Assembly (NCBI RefSeq): GCF_011040495.1
Contig: NZ_CP049037.1
Span: 2,914,001-2,978,000, forward strand
From: Pseudohalocynthiibacter aestuariivivens
Lineage (GTDB): Bacteria > Pseudomonadota > Alphaproteobacteria > Rhodobacterales > Rhodobacteraceae
DNA length: 64,000 nucleotides
Reading direction: 5' to 3'
Position numbers and translations under genes: made by a program. Numbering within the stretch: position 1 is the stretch's first letter; every line of letters begins with the position of its first letter. The notes under the pieces are model-generated. The model saw nothing but the letters and a program-made list of their open reading frames with translations, was not told the DNA's origin and searched no databases. Shown piece after piece: positions 8,130 to 16,541 of this stretch.

Positions 8130-9599
8130 TTATACCGACATGCAGATATACTTCATTTCCAGATAATCGTCGATGCCGTGATGGCTGCCTTCGCGGCCAA
8201 GGCCGGATTGCTTTACGCCGCCGAACGGCGCCACTTCGGTCGAGATGATGCCAGTGTTCACTCCGACGATCCCATATTCCAGCGCCTCGGCCACCTTGTA
8301 TACCCGGCTGAGATCCTTGGCATAAAAGTAGCTGGCCAACCCGAAGATTGTGTCATTCGCCATGGCGATCACGTCGTCTTCGTTCTCGAATTTGAAGAGC
8401 GGCGCGAGCGGGCCAAACGTCTCGTCCTTGCTGACCTGCATATCCTGCGTCACGTCGGTCAGGATTGTTGGCGGCAGAAAGTACCCTTCGCCTTGCATCG
8501 GCTCACCGCCACCCATGAGGACGTTCGCGCCCTTGGATTTTGCATCAGCGACGTGTTCCTGCACCTTTTCTATAGCATCCGCGTTGATCAGCGGCCCGAG
8601 AGCGACGCCCTCTTCCATGCCGTCACCGATTTTCAGCTTGGAGACTGCATCATTCAGCTTTTCGGCGAATGCATCGTAGACGCCTGCCTGAACGTAAATG
8701 CGGTTGGCACAAACGCAGGTCTGACCGTTGTTGCGGAATTTACACAGGATCGCGCCCTCAACAGCGGCATCCAGATCGGCGTCGTCGAACACGATGAACG
8801 GCGCGTTGCCGCCCAGCTCCATCGAGCACTTCATAACTTGATCCGCGGCCTGACGCATCAGGATACGGCCCACTTCGGTGCTGCCGGTAAAGGTAAGTTT
8901 TCGCACTGCGGGGTTTTCGCAGAATTCCTTGCCAACTTCGGAACTGCGCGAGGAGGTGACGATGTTAAACACACCTTTGGGAATGCCCGCGCGTTCGGCC
9001 AGCACACCCATCGCAGTCGCAGACAGCGGTGTTTCGGCAGCAGGACGGCCCACAAAGGCACACCCGGCGGCCAGCGCCGGTGCCGCCTTGCGGGTGATCA
9101 TCGCGTTGGGGAAGTTCCACGGTGTGATAGACGCTGCAACACCGATAGGCTGCTTGATCACAGTAATCCGCTTGTCGCGCTGGTGGCCGGGGATCGTTTC
9201 GCCATAGATACGCTTGGCTTCTTCACCAAAGAACTCGAAGAAGGATGCGCCGTAAGCGACTTCACCCTTGGCTTCTGTCAGAGGTTTACCTTGTTCGGCC
9301 GTCAGGATTGTTGCCAGATCGTCCTGGTTTTCCATCATCAGGTCGAACAATTTGCGCAGAACTGCGGCGCGTTCCTTGCCGGTCCATTTGGCCCATTCCT
9401 TTTGCGCGGCTTCTGCGGCAGCGATCGCCTCGGCGACCTGTGCGCGGCTGAGGTCCGCAACCTTTGCGATAACGTCGCCTCGGGCGGGGTTGGTGACGTC
9501 GAATGTGCCATCACCGGCGACCCATTCACCGTTGACGTAGGCGTTCTCGGCCAGCAGGGAGGGATCTTTCAACAGAGATTTTAGATCGGTATCACTCAT
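8130..9599 (-). CDS. gabD: NAD(P)-dependent succinate-semialdehyde dehydrogenase
   Basis: A 489-residue aldehyde dehydrogenase that fits GabD, which oxidises succinate semialdehyde (from GABA) to succinate. Evidence: catalytic Cys in NNGQTCVCANRIYV, general base Glu in MELGGNAPF, cofactor motif FTGSTEVGR, and SITPWNFPNAMI. The position of the first motif and the GETIPGHQRDKR stretch are typical of GabD. Start at 9599 (MSDTDLKSLL) with AAGGA upstream; an in-frame extension to 9656 is poor. No gabT is adjacent. Related semialdehydes such as glutarate semialdehyde are possible substrates. Confidence 0.85.
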   Translation of the reverse strand: MSDTDLKSLLKDPSLLAENAYVNGEWVAGDGTFDVTNPARGDVIAKVADLSRAQVAEAIAAAEAAQKEWAKWTGKERAAVLRKLFDLMMENQDDLATILTAEQGKPLTEAKGEVAYGASFFEFFGEEAKRIYGETIPGHQRDKRITVIKQPIGVAASITPWNFPNAMITRKAAPALAAGCAFVGRPAAETPLSATAMGVLAERAGIPKGVFNIVTSSRSSEVGKEFCENPAVRKLTFTGSTEVGRILMRQAADQVMKCSMELGGNAPFIVFDDADLDAAVEGAILCKFRNNGQTCVCANRIYVQAGVYDAFAEKLNDAVSKLKIGDGMEEGVALGPLINADAIEKVQEHVADAKSKGANVLMGGGEPMQGEGYFLPPTILTDVTQDMQVSKDETFGPLAPLFKFENEDDVIAMANDTIFGLASYFYAKDLSRVYKVAEALEYGIVGVNTGIISTEVAPFGGVKQSGLGREGSHHGIDDYLEMKYICMSV

Positions 9600-9705
9600 T
9601 GTTGTGTCCTTTTCGTTTCGAGCGTCTTGTGTCAGAATTTCGTCTCGGAACGGCAAAGCATCTTGGACTAGTGTTGTCCAGTACCACGTTGGAGATAATG
9701 CAACT

Positions 9706-10506
9706 ATGGACCTAGACGACGCCTACGCCAATATGCCCTATATTCCGGACGCCAATGGGTATCCGCCCCGGTGGGCGGCATCCGCCGCCGACTATCGCGA
9801 TAAACTGGTCGATGCGGGGCATGCCCGACTGGACATACCCTATGGCGATACCAAACGCACAGCATTCGACCTCTTTTTGCCGAAAGGTACGCCACAGGGT
9901 CTGTGTGTTTTTGTGCATGGCGGATATTGGCTAAAATTCCATCGAACCTTCTGGTCCCATTTTGCTGCGGGACCCGTGGCAAGGGGATGGGCAGTGGCGA
10001 TGCCATCTTATGATCTCTGCCCCGATGTGCGGATCAGCGAGATTACACGCCAGATCGCACAAGCGGTCTGTGTGGCGGCAGAGCGAGTGGCTGGCCCCAT
10101 AATGCTAACCGGGCATTCGGCTGGCGGACATCTGGTCGCGCGCATGGGGCTGGCGGGGATGCTACCTGCGCCGGTTGCGGGCCGGATTGGTCATATCCTG
10201 CCGATTTCGCCTGTCTCGGACCTGCGTCCACTGATGGGGACTGCGATGAATACCGATTTTCGACTTACCGACGACGAGGCCGCAGCAGAAAGCCCGACAC
10301 TGTACCCCGCGCCGAATATGCCGGTCACAGTCTGGGTCGGCGGTGACGAACGTCCGGTTTTTCTGGATCAGGCGCGATGGCTGGCAGAGGCATGGAATGC
10401 CGCGCATGTGGTGGTGCCGGGGCAGCACCATTTCGATGTTATCGAACCGTTGCGCGATCCGCAAAGCCTGCTCGTCGAAAGGCTGCTCAATCCACACGCG
10501 CGTTGA
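9706..10506 (+). CDS. Alpha/beta hydrolase, arylformamidase-like
   Basis: A 266-residue alpha/beta hydrolase. The oxyanion-hole motif HGGYW (near residue 69) and nucleophile GHSAGG match the kynurenine-formamidase/esterase group of the fold. A late Asp (GGDE) and His (GQHHFDVIEPL) complete the triad. Formamidase activity on N-formylkynurenine is known for this group, but no tryptophan-degradation gene is near, so the substrate is open. Start at ATG 9706, supported by GGAGAT upstream. It diverges from gabD, 106 bases away. Confidence 0.75.
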   Translation: MDLDDAYANMPYIPDANGYPPRWAASAADYRDKLVDAGHARLDIPYGDTKRTAFDLFLPKGTPQGLCVFVHGGYWLKFHRTFWSHFAAGPVARGWAVAMPSYDLCPDVRISEITRQIAQAVCVAAERVAGPIMLTGHSAGGHLVARMGLAGMLPAPVAGRIGHILPISPVSDLRPLMGTAMNTDFRLTDDEAAAESPTLYPAPNMPVTVWVGGDERPVFLDQARWLAEAWNAAHVVVPGQHHFDVIEPLRDPQSLLVERLLNPHAR

Positions 10507-10521
10507 CGCCGACGCACGACC

Positions 10522-11517
10522 TCAACCGAACTTTTGCTGCCATGTCGGTAGGGTATCGCCCTGCGCGGGCGTTGCCAGATAGACCGCCCGCGCGATGGCG
10601 CGTGCCATACAGGTCGCGGCGGCGTGGCCCAGCATCAGAGTATCGAAAAGCGGGTCGGCCATCGGGCGTGTGCCGGTACTGGCCGCAAAGATCAGATCGC
10701 CATCCATCGGTGTGTGTGACGGCACCAACGCACGGGCGAAACCGTCATGTGCTGCCGTGGCCATGCGCGTGCATTGTGCTTGACTAAGGGCGGCGTCGGT
10801 GGCCACGATCCCGATCGTAGTATTCGCGTGTTGGCCGAGTTTGGTTAACGGGATCTGGACACCGGTATAGGCCGTCGGAACGCCGTGCCCGCCGAATTCT
10901 GCATCAATCTCGAACGGCGCTGCCCAAAAGGCATGCCCGTCCCCGACGGTGGCAGACCCCAACGCATTCACCGCCACAAGTGCACCGACCGTGTGGCCGC
11001 CGGGCAAGACCAGTGAGGCAGAGCCAAGCCCACCCTTTAGGGTGGCGGTTGTTGCGCCTGTACCAGCGCCACAAGTGCCGAGAGCAAACTGCGGTTCAGC
11101 ATCCTGCAAGGCAGCGGCACCGAGGGCCTTGTACGGATTTTCGGTCCACGTCTTGTCGCCACCGTTGAGCAAATCAAAGAGGATCGCACCGGGCACAATG
11201 GGAACGCGCACGCCGCCCACGGCAAAACCGCGTCCCATACGGCGCAATGCATCTGCCGCGCCAGAGGCCGCGTCGAGGCCGAAGGCCGACCCGCCAGACA
11301 GTGTCAGCGCATCGACCTGCTCAACCGTCTTGTCAGGGCCGAGCAGGTCGGTTTCACGGGTGCCGGGCGCGCCGCCCATGACATGCACACCGGCCGTAAA
11401 CGGCGCATCAGCGACCAGTACGGTCGCTCCGGATTTCAGCGTGTCATCCTGCGCGTTACCGACACGCAAACCGATGACATCGGTGATCAGGTTCAGTGGG
11501 CCGGGGTGTGCCGTCAT
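10522..11517 (-). CDS. P1 family peptidase (DmpA/BapA-type, N-terminal nucleophile)
   Basis: A 331-residue protein of the DmpA family (L-aminopeptidase/D-esterase, beta-peptidyl aminopeptidase). It opens with GPLNLITDVIGLRVGNAQD and carries LTLSGGSAFGLDAASG, which are family hallmarks. The autocatalytic cleavage before a Ser or Thr that forms the active enzyme should lie in the region VAVNALGSATVGDG..., but I cannot fix the residue. Start ATG 11517 has AAAGGA 8 bases upstream; earlier ATG 11526 lies inside that site. Divergent from creatinase, 165 bases apart. Confidence 0.8.
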   Translation of the reverse strand: MTAHPGPLNLITDVIGLRVGNAQDDTLKSGATVLVADAPFTAGVHVMGGAPGTRETDLLGPDKTVEQVDALTLSGGSAFGLDAASGAADALRRMGRGFAVGGVRVPIVPGAILFDLLNGGDKTWTENPYKALGAAALQDAEPQFALGTCGAGTGATTATLKGGLGSASLVLPGGHTVGALVAVNALGSATVGDGHAFWAAPFEIDAEFGGHGVPTAYTGVQIPLTKLGQHANTTIGIVATDAALSQAQCTRMATAAHDGFARALVPSHTPMDGDLIFAASTGTRPMADPLFDTLMLGHAAATCMARAIARAVYLATPAQGDTLPTWQQKFG

Positions 11518-11682
11518 GTGCAGCATCCTTTGCAATTGTCAGATTTATCTTGCCAGAACGTGCGAAATCGGCAAGGAGAAGGACAGGATCGGGGCGATGG
11601 CGTCGCCCGCCCTGTCGGGCCAAGATCCCTTATATCCCACAGTCCTGAACGCCGGGACCTTTCTTTGATTAGGAGGGTCGAA

Positions 11683-12891
11683 ATGACTGCACGTCCTGAA
11701 ATGTACCGTTTGCACAATGGTGAGAAGGCTCCGCTGGCCTTTGAAGTCTCGGAATACGAGGCGCGGGTGGCGGGCCTGCGCAAAATCATGGCAGCACAGG
11801 GTGTCGATGCTGCCGTGTTCACGTCGATGCACAACATCGCCTACTATAGTGGTTTCCTCTACTGTTCGTTTGGTCGTCCTTACGGGTTGGTTGTTACCGC
11901 ATCCGAATGCGTGACGATTTCGGCAGGCATTGACGCGGGTCAACCTTGGCGGCGGTCGTTCTGCGACAACATCACCTATACTGACTGGCAGCGCGACAAT
12001 TACTGGCGCGCGATCTGCTCTGTTTCGGGCGAAGGCAAAGTGGTCGGTTATGAAGGCGATCACCTGACGCTGGTACAGCAAAGCAAGATGAATGCGTTTC
12101 TGAAGCCGTCGAAGGCGATCGATCTGGCCGACGCGACCATGCGCCAGCGTATGCATAAGTCACCTGCCGAAATTGCATTGATCCGCAAATGTACTGCCAT
12201 CGCGGATGTTGGGGGTTATGCGATCAAGAATGCGGTGAAAATCGGCGCGCGAGAGATCGACGTGGCCATTGCCGGCCGTGATGCGATGGAACTGGAGATT
12301 GCCCGCGTTTTCCCCGATGCAGAATATCGCGATACGTGGGTCTGGTTCCAGTCCGGTGTCAACACCGACGGCGCGCACAATCCCGTCACGGCCCGTAAGC
12401 TGGAACATGGCGATATCCTGAGCCTCAACACGTTCCCGATGATCTCGGCCTATTACGTTGCGCTGGAACGCACAATGTTTGTCGGCGACGTGGACGCAGC
12501 CAGCCGAAAAATCTGGGAGGCCAACGTGGCCGCCCATGAATACGGCATGAGCCTGCTGAAGCCCGGCGTCAGCTGTGCGGAAGTCACGCATAAGATCAAC
12601 GACTTCTTCGAAGAGCGCCAGTTGCTGCAATACCGTACATTTGGCTATGGTCATTCGTTCGGTATCCTCAGCCATTACTATGGACGCGAGGCCGGTCTGG
12701 AACTGCGCGAGGATATCGACACGGTACTGGAGCCGGGAATGGTCATCTCGATGGAGCCGATGCTGACTCTGCCAGAGGGTCAGCCGGGTGCAGGTGGCTA
12801 CCGTGAACATGACGTTCTGGTGATCACCGAGGACGGCAACGAGAACATCACGGGCTATCCATACGGGCCCGATTTCAACGTTGTTGGATAG
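11683..12891 (+). CDS. creA: Creatinase (creatine amidinohydrolase)
   Basis: A 402-residue pita-bread fold protein of the M24 family, predicted to hydrolyse creatine to sarcosine and urea. It matches Pseudomonas creatinase throughout by recall: FLYCSFGRPYGLVV (substrate-binding Phe and Arg), WFQSGVNTDGAHNPVT (catalytic His), QYRTFGYGHSFGILSHYYG, GREAGLELREDIDTVLEPGM and the SMEPM glutamate. Length equals the known enzyme (about 403). Start ATG 11683 with AGGAGGG upstream. No creatininase, urease or sarcosine oxidase gene lies nearby, and it is followed by a terminator, so it stands alone. Confidence 0.9.
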   Translation: MTARPEMYRLHNGEKAPLAFEVSEYEARVAGLRKIMAAQGVDAAVFTSMHNIAYYSGFLYCSFGRPYGLVVTASECVTISAGIDAGQPWRRSFCDNITYTDWQRDNYWRAICSVSGEGKVVGYEGDHLTLVQQSKMNAFLKPSKAIDLADATMRQRMHKSPAEIALIRKCTAIADVGGYAIKNAVKIGAREIDVAIAGRDAMELEIARVFPDAEYRDTWVWFQSGVNTDGAHNPVTARKLEHGDILSLNTFPMISAYYVALERTMFVGDVDAASRKIWEANVAAHEYGMSLLKPGVSCAEVTHKINDFFEERQLLQYRTFGYGHSFGILSHYYGREAGLELREDIDTVLEPGMVISMEPMLTLPEGQPGAGGYREHDVLVITEDGNENITGYPYGPDFNVVG

Positions 12892-12916
12892 CCGTACTAT
12901 CCAAACCTAAAACCTA

Positions 12917-12947
12917 AAGGGCGGTCCGGATACCGGGCCGCCCTTTT
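12917..12947. terminator. Terminator between creatinase and cyclase-family gene
   Basis: AAGGGCGG-t-CCGG, ATA loop, CCGG-g-CCGCCCTT then TT: a 12-pair stem with one internal mismatch. It serves creatinase on + and could also stop the opposing cyclase-family transcript, whose stop is at 12976. Confidence 0.8.
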
Positions 12948-12975
12948 CAAATCCTTCACTTGCGGTTTGCGCTGC

Positions 12976-13791
12976 TCAAACCATTGCAAATATTCGCGCG
13001 GGCCCGCCCGATCCGCCCTTGTGTTTGGGCGCGCCGATAACCAGCGTTGCCCCGCTGGCAGGCATCTTGTCCAGATTGGCAAGGCATTCGATCCCAAAAC
13101 GTCCCGAGGAAAGCCACGCGTAATGAGTCGCGAAATCGGCCGAGATTCCATGATCCAGTGAGAGCGTGTCGACGGCAATGGATCCTGCGCCGGTCTCCTC
13201 CAACAGCATCTGTGCGGCCTCGACGTGAAAGCCGGGAAAATGCATCGCTTCGCCGTCGAAATTGCGAAAACCATCGCCGCCGACCTTTGGCCCCCAGCCC
13301 GAGTGGAGCGCAACACATGCGCCATCGGGGATGTCGCCGTTTGCCTCTATCCATGCGCGCAGATCATCCGGCGTGACTTGGGTATCCGCGTCGTCTGCGG
13401 CGCGGGCGGCGATGTCGACTACGCAGAGCGGGGCAACGAGACTGCTGACCGGGATCTCATCCACAGACGCACCATCGGCCGAGAAATGCATCGGCGCGTC
13501 AATATGCGTGCCGGTGTGTTCGTTGATCGACAGGTTGAATAGGTTGAACCCATGTTCGGCGAAGTTGAACGCCTGATCGGCGGCAAACCCCGGCTCGCCG
13601 AAAAAGGTCGGGAATTCGGCGCTGAGTGTATGGGTCATGTCCTCTACACTGCTGTGCCCGGCGGCCAGCGCGGGCGGTGCAGAGGCACTGCCCAGCGCGA
13701 CGCCGGCCCCGGCAGCGGCGGACAGTTGGAAGAAGTTGCGACGGGACAGCATGCGGTCCTTGACCGCGTTCATCACACAGGCATTACACAT
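12976..13791 (-). CDS. Cyclase-family metal hydrolase with Tat signal
   Basis: A 271-residue member of the cyclase/KynB-like metal-dependent hydrolase family. The metal motif is NEHTGTHIDAPMHF; a later SLDHG..ADFATHY and a C-terminal LVIGAPK complete the fold. The N-terminus has SRRNFFQLSAAAGAGVALG, a twin-arginine signal, so the enzyme is exported folded. Before it lies MCNACVMNAVKDRML, an unusual extension with two cysteines. Start at 13791 is supported by GAGGAGA upstream. Substrate unknown; family members hydrolyse cyclic amides and formamides. Confidence 0.8.
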   Translation of the reverse strand: MCNACVMNAVKDRMLSRRNFFQLSAAAGAGVALGSASAPPALAAGHSSVEDMTHTLSAEFPTFFGEPGFAADQAFNFAEHGFNLFNLSINEHTGTHIDAPMHFSADGASVDEIPVSSLVAPLCVVDIAARAADDADTQVTPDDLRAWIEANGDIPDGACVALHSGWGPKVGGDGFRNFDGEAMHFPGFHVEAAQMLLEETGAGSIAVDTLSLDHGISADFATHYAWLSSGRFGIECLANLDKMPASGATLVIGAPKHKGGSGGPARIFAMV

Positions 13792-13986
13792 TTTCGGGTC
13801 TCCTCTGTTGTCATGGGATGAGCGTAACACCGAAACTCTGCCTTGCGATGAGAATCCGCAGATGACTGGATTTTTGGCCTGTATGCGCCCATCTAGACAG
13901 GGTGAGCGCGTACCAAGAGTGGACAAATGCGCGCCAAGCAGTAGACAGAAAAGGCAGGGGTGCGAAATACCGGGGGAAGCGCAGAC

Positions 13987-14253
13987 ATGTTGGCATTGCT
14001 GAGATTGATGGTCTTTGGCTTTCTTTTTCTGAGCGTGATTTATGTCGCGTTGTCGTTCTATTCGCGGTCCGTGCGGACGGGCAAGCTGCGCAAGCAGTGG
14101 GAAGAAGAGGGCCAGCCCGGAGAGCGCGACGTGTTTGTGGATGCCGGGCTAAAGGAGTATGACGGATCGGTTCGGCGCAAACTGATCCTGCTGGTCTATA
14201 TCGTGCCGATCACGGTGATGAGTACAATCATCTACCTGACGAATTTCAATTAA
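13987..14253 (+). CDS. Small two-helix membrane protein
   Basis: An 88-residue protein with a membrane helix at each end (MLALLRLMVFGFLFLSVIYV and KLILLVYIVPITVMSTIIYL) around a charged loop with WEEEGQPGERDVFVDAG. I recall such small proteins next to DUF1523 in Rhodobacterales; function unknown. Start ATG 13987 follows GGGGGAAG. The next gene begins 10 bases after its stop, so the two form an operon. Confidence 0.7.
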   Translation: MLALLRLMVFGFLFLSVIYVALSFYSRSVRTGKLRKQWEEEGQPGERDVFVDAGLKEYDGSVRRKLILLVYIVPITVMSTIIYLTNFN

Positions 14254-14263
14254 GGGGGCCGCG

Positions 14264-14845
14264 ATGGTCTATGTGAAGTTGGTGTTCTGGGGCACGTTTT
14301 GGGTGCTGATAGCGGCATTTTTCCATTATACGCTGCCACAGCATGACATTGCCCGGATCACGGACACCTATGAAAAACGCGTGGATTTTGGCGAGAATTC
14401 GATATTTTGGTCCAGTCCGGATGTGGGCAGTGCCACCGATACGATCAACCGCGATGTCTTTTTCATTCAGGCGTTCCGGACCAACGATAAGCCAATGATC
14501 TATCGCAACGAAGATACCGGTTGGGGGTGGCCACCCTATTTCAAATTCGACACCAGCAACCTGCAAGCCGAAGCAGCAGACCTGATTTCCAAAAAGAACG
14601 CTGCGAATGCGCAATGGGTCGTGATCAAGCACTACGGCTGGCGCAACGAATTCATGTCGATCTTTCCCAACGCGATCAGCGTCCGCGCAGTAGATAGCCC
14701 AGATGTGCGGATTATCCCTTGGCTGAACATATTTATCCTGACCGTGTTTGCTGCGTTTTGCTGGGGTATCCGTGTGCGCTGGAAACGGTTCCGGCGGAAT
14801 AAGGTTGATCCGTTGGTGGACGATTACACTGACGGCTGGGGTTAG
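14264..14845 (+). CDS. DUF1523 family membrane protein
   Basis: A 193-residue protein of the DUF1523 family. An N-terminal helix (YVKLVFWGTFWVLIAAFF) and a C-terminal helix (PWLNIFILTVFAAFCWGI) enclose a domain of about 115 residues with ARITDTYEKRVD, DVFFIQAF and WVVIKHYGWRNEFMSIFPN, which is probably periplasmic. Function unknown. Ribosome site AAGGGGG before ATG 14264. Cotranscribed with the preceding small membrane protein. Confidence 0.8.
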   Translation: MVYVKLVFWGTFWVLIAAFFHYTLPQHDIARITDTYEKRVDFGENSIFWSSPDVGSATDTINRDVFFIQAFRTNDKPMIYRNEDTGWGWPPYFKFDTSNLQAEAADLISKKNAANAQWVVIKHYGWRNEFMSIFPNAISVRAVDSPDVRIIPWLNIFILTVFAAFCWGIRVRWKRFRRNKVDPLVDDYTDGWG

Positions 14846-14876
14846 GCAGCTCAGCCGCAGAATTCGCATTGTCCTG

Positions 14877-14908
14877 TTCAGGCCAGATTGCGTGCTGGAT
14901 AAGTCCAG
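14877..14908 (-). promoter_or_regulatory. Paired TauR-like boxes upstream of tauR
   Basis: Read on the minus strand: CTGGACTTAT (14908-14899) and CTGGCCTGAA (14886-14877), 22 bases apart, two helical turns. The first matches the direct-repeat unit that I recall for Rhodobacter TauR (CTGGACYTAA) at 9 of 10 positions, the second at 8. The first also forms the palindrome CTGGA-TAAG-TCCAG. They end 14 bases before the tauR start, consistent with autoregulation. Confidence 0.5.
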
Positions 14909-14922
14909 TCTAACGTCGTGTC

Positions 14923-16386
14923 ATGACAATCTCGGTCGAGACATTTTTCCTGAATTCGGATGCGCAGGGCACGTTGCAGGCGCAGATCCAGCAGATGATT
15001 GCCGAAGGCATTCTGTCTGGTCGGTTTACCAAGGGTGAAAAGCTGCCGTCATCGCGCAGGCTGGCCGCGCATCTGGGCGTGAGCCGGATCACTGTGACGC
15101 TGGCCTATACCGAGTTGCAGGCGAATGACTATCTGACCGCGCGGGACCGGTCCGGGTTTTTTGTATCCGACAACGCACCAGAACCGCCGCGCTTTGTGCC
15201 GCGTCACCCGCGGCAGGATCGTATTGATTGGGGGCGTGCGTTAGGCCGACGCTTTACCGGTGGGGCGACACCAGTAAAACCGCAGGACTGGTCGAGCTAT
15301 CGCTATCCATTTATTTACGGGCAGGCCGATCCCAAGCTGTTCGATCACGCCAATTGGCGGCATTGCGCCTTGCGGGCGCTGGGACAGAAGGATTTTCTGG
15401 CGTTGACCACGGATTACTATGATCAGGACGATCCAAAACTGATCGAGTTCGTTGCGCGCCACACACTACCTCGTCGGGGGATTCTGGCAGAACCAGACGA
15501 GATTCTGATCACCATGGGCGCGCAGAACGCCTTGTGGCTGACAGCGCAGGTATTGTTGACGCAGCGGCGGACCGCCGTGGCCGAAGATCCATGTTATCAT
15601 GCGCTGCGCGATATTCTGACCCAGTCGCGGTGCCATCTGACGGCGGTGCCGGTGGATCAGGACGGGTTGCCACCGAGTGCGCTGCCCGAACAGGCCGACG
15701 TGATCTTTACCACGCCGAGTCACCAGTGCCCGACCAATGCGACCATGCCGATGACCCGGCGCAAGGCGCTGCTGAAAAAGGCGCGGGATATGGATGCTCT
15801 GATCGTCGAGGACGACTACGAGTTCGAAATGGCGTTTCTCGCGTCGCCTTCCCCATCGCTGAAGTCGCTCGACCGGGATGGGCGGGTGATCTATGTCGGA
15901 AGCTTCTCCAAGTCGATCTTTCCCGGGCTGCGGCTGGGTTATCTGGTCGGCCCTCGTCCCTTTATCCGAGAGGCGCGGGCGCTGCGGGCCAGCGTACTGC
16001 GCCATCCGCCGGGGCACATGCAGCGCACGGCGGCCTATTTTCTGAGTCTCGGACATTATGACAGCCTGATCCGCAAGATGAGCCAAGTCTACGCCGGCCG
16101 CCGCGAGGTGATGGAGCGTGCACTGGCACAGCACGGTCTGAGTATTGCCGGGCGCGGCGTCTTTGGCGGGTCGTCGATCTGGATGAGGGCACCGGGTGGC
16201 GTCGATATGACCGAGGTGAACGACAGGTTGCGGTCCCACGGCGTCCTGATTGAGCCGGGCGCGCCGTTCTTTCACGGTGATGATCCGGCGCGCAACTTTT
16301 ACCGATTGGCTTATTCATCGATTCCTGCGGATCGCATCACGGTCGGCGTAGAACTGATTGCCAGAGAATTGGCCGGGCGGGCTTGA
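14923..16386 (+). CDS. tauR: MocR/GntR-type regulator TauR
   Basis: A 487-residue MocR-type regulator. The N-terminal GntR winged helix covers about residues 10-75 (GILSGRFTKGEKLPSSRRLA then LGVSRITVTLAYTELQ). The rest is a fold-type I aminotransferase domain with the PLP lysine in SFSKSIFPGLRLGY and the VEDDYEFEM aspartate. It lies immediately before xsc, the usual place of TauR, which activates taurine genes in Rhodobacter. Other MocR proteins (PdxR) look alike; the neighbour decides the name. Boxes like the TauR unit lie before this gene and before xsc. Confidence 0.82.
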   Translation: MTISVETFFLNSDAQGTLQAQIQQMIAEGILSGRFTKGEKLPSSRRLAAHLGVSRITVTLAYTELQANDYLTARDRSGFFVSDNAPEPPRFVPRHPRQDRIDWGRALGRRFTGGATPVKPQDWSSYRYPFIYGQADPKLFDHANWRHCALRALGQKDFLALTTDYYDQDDPKLIEFVARHTLPRRGILAEPDEILITMGAQNALWLTAQVLLTQRRTAVAEDPCYHALRDILTQSRCHLTAVPVDQDGLPPSALPEQADVIFTTPSHQCPTNATMPMTRRKALLKKARDMDALIVEDDYEFEMAFLASPSPSLKSLDRDGRVIYVGSFSKSIFPGLRLGYLVGPRPFIREARALRASVLRHPPGHMQRTAAYFLSLGHYDSLIRKMSQVYAGRREVMERALAQHGLSIAGRGVFGGSSIWMRAPGGVDMTEVNDRLRSHGVLIEPGAPFFHGDDPARNFYRLAYSSIPADRITVGVELIARELAGRA

Positions 16387-16451
16387 TAGGACCCAAAAGT
16401 GAGACTGAATCGCTCAAAAATAAGCAGCTTGGATATACCCGACATATGCAA

Positions 16452-16484
16452 CTGGCCCTAGAATGGGGGCTGATCTGGCAGTAG
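16452..16484 (+). promoter_or_regulatory. Candidate TauR boxes upstream of xsc
   Basis: CTGGCCCTAG (16452-16461) and CTGGCAGTAG (16475-16484), 23 bases apart, 58 bases before the xsc start. They match CTGGACYTAA at about 8 and 6 positions, weaker than those before tauR but in a similar tandem layout. Confidence 0.4.
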
Positions 16485-16541
16485 TTTGCAGCCAGAATTC
16501 TGATGAATACGCGCGACGCGCTCCAGCCCGAGGACAGCCCG

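Noticed and set aside
8178..9584. Open frame of 468 codons opposite gabD
   Set aside because: Antisense shadow of a clear aldehyde dehydrogenase.
11600..11640. GGGCGA/TCGCCC hairpin in the creatinase leader as a riboswitch
   Set aside because: A short GC hairpin only; it matches no guanidine or other riboswitch pattern that I know.
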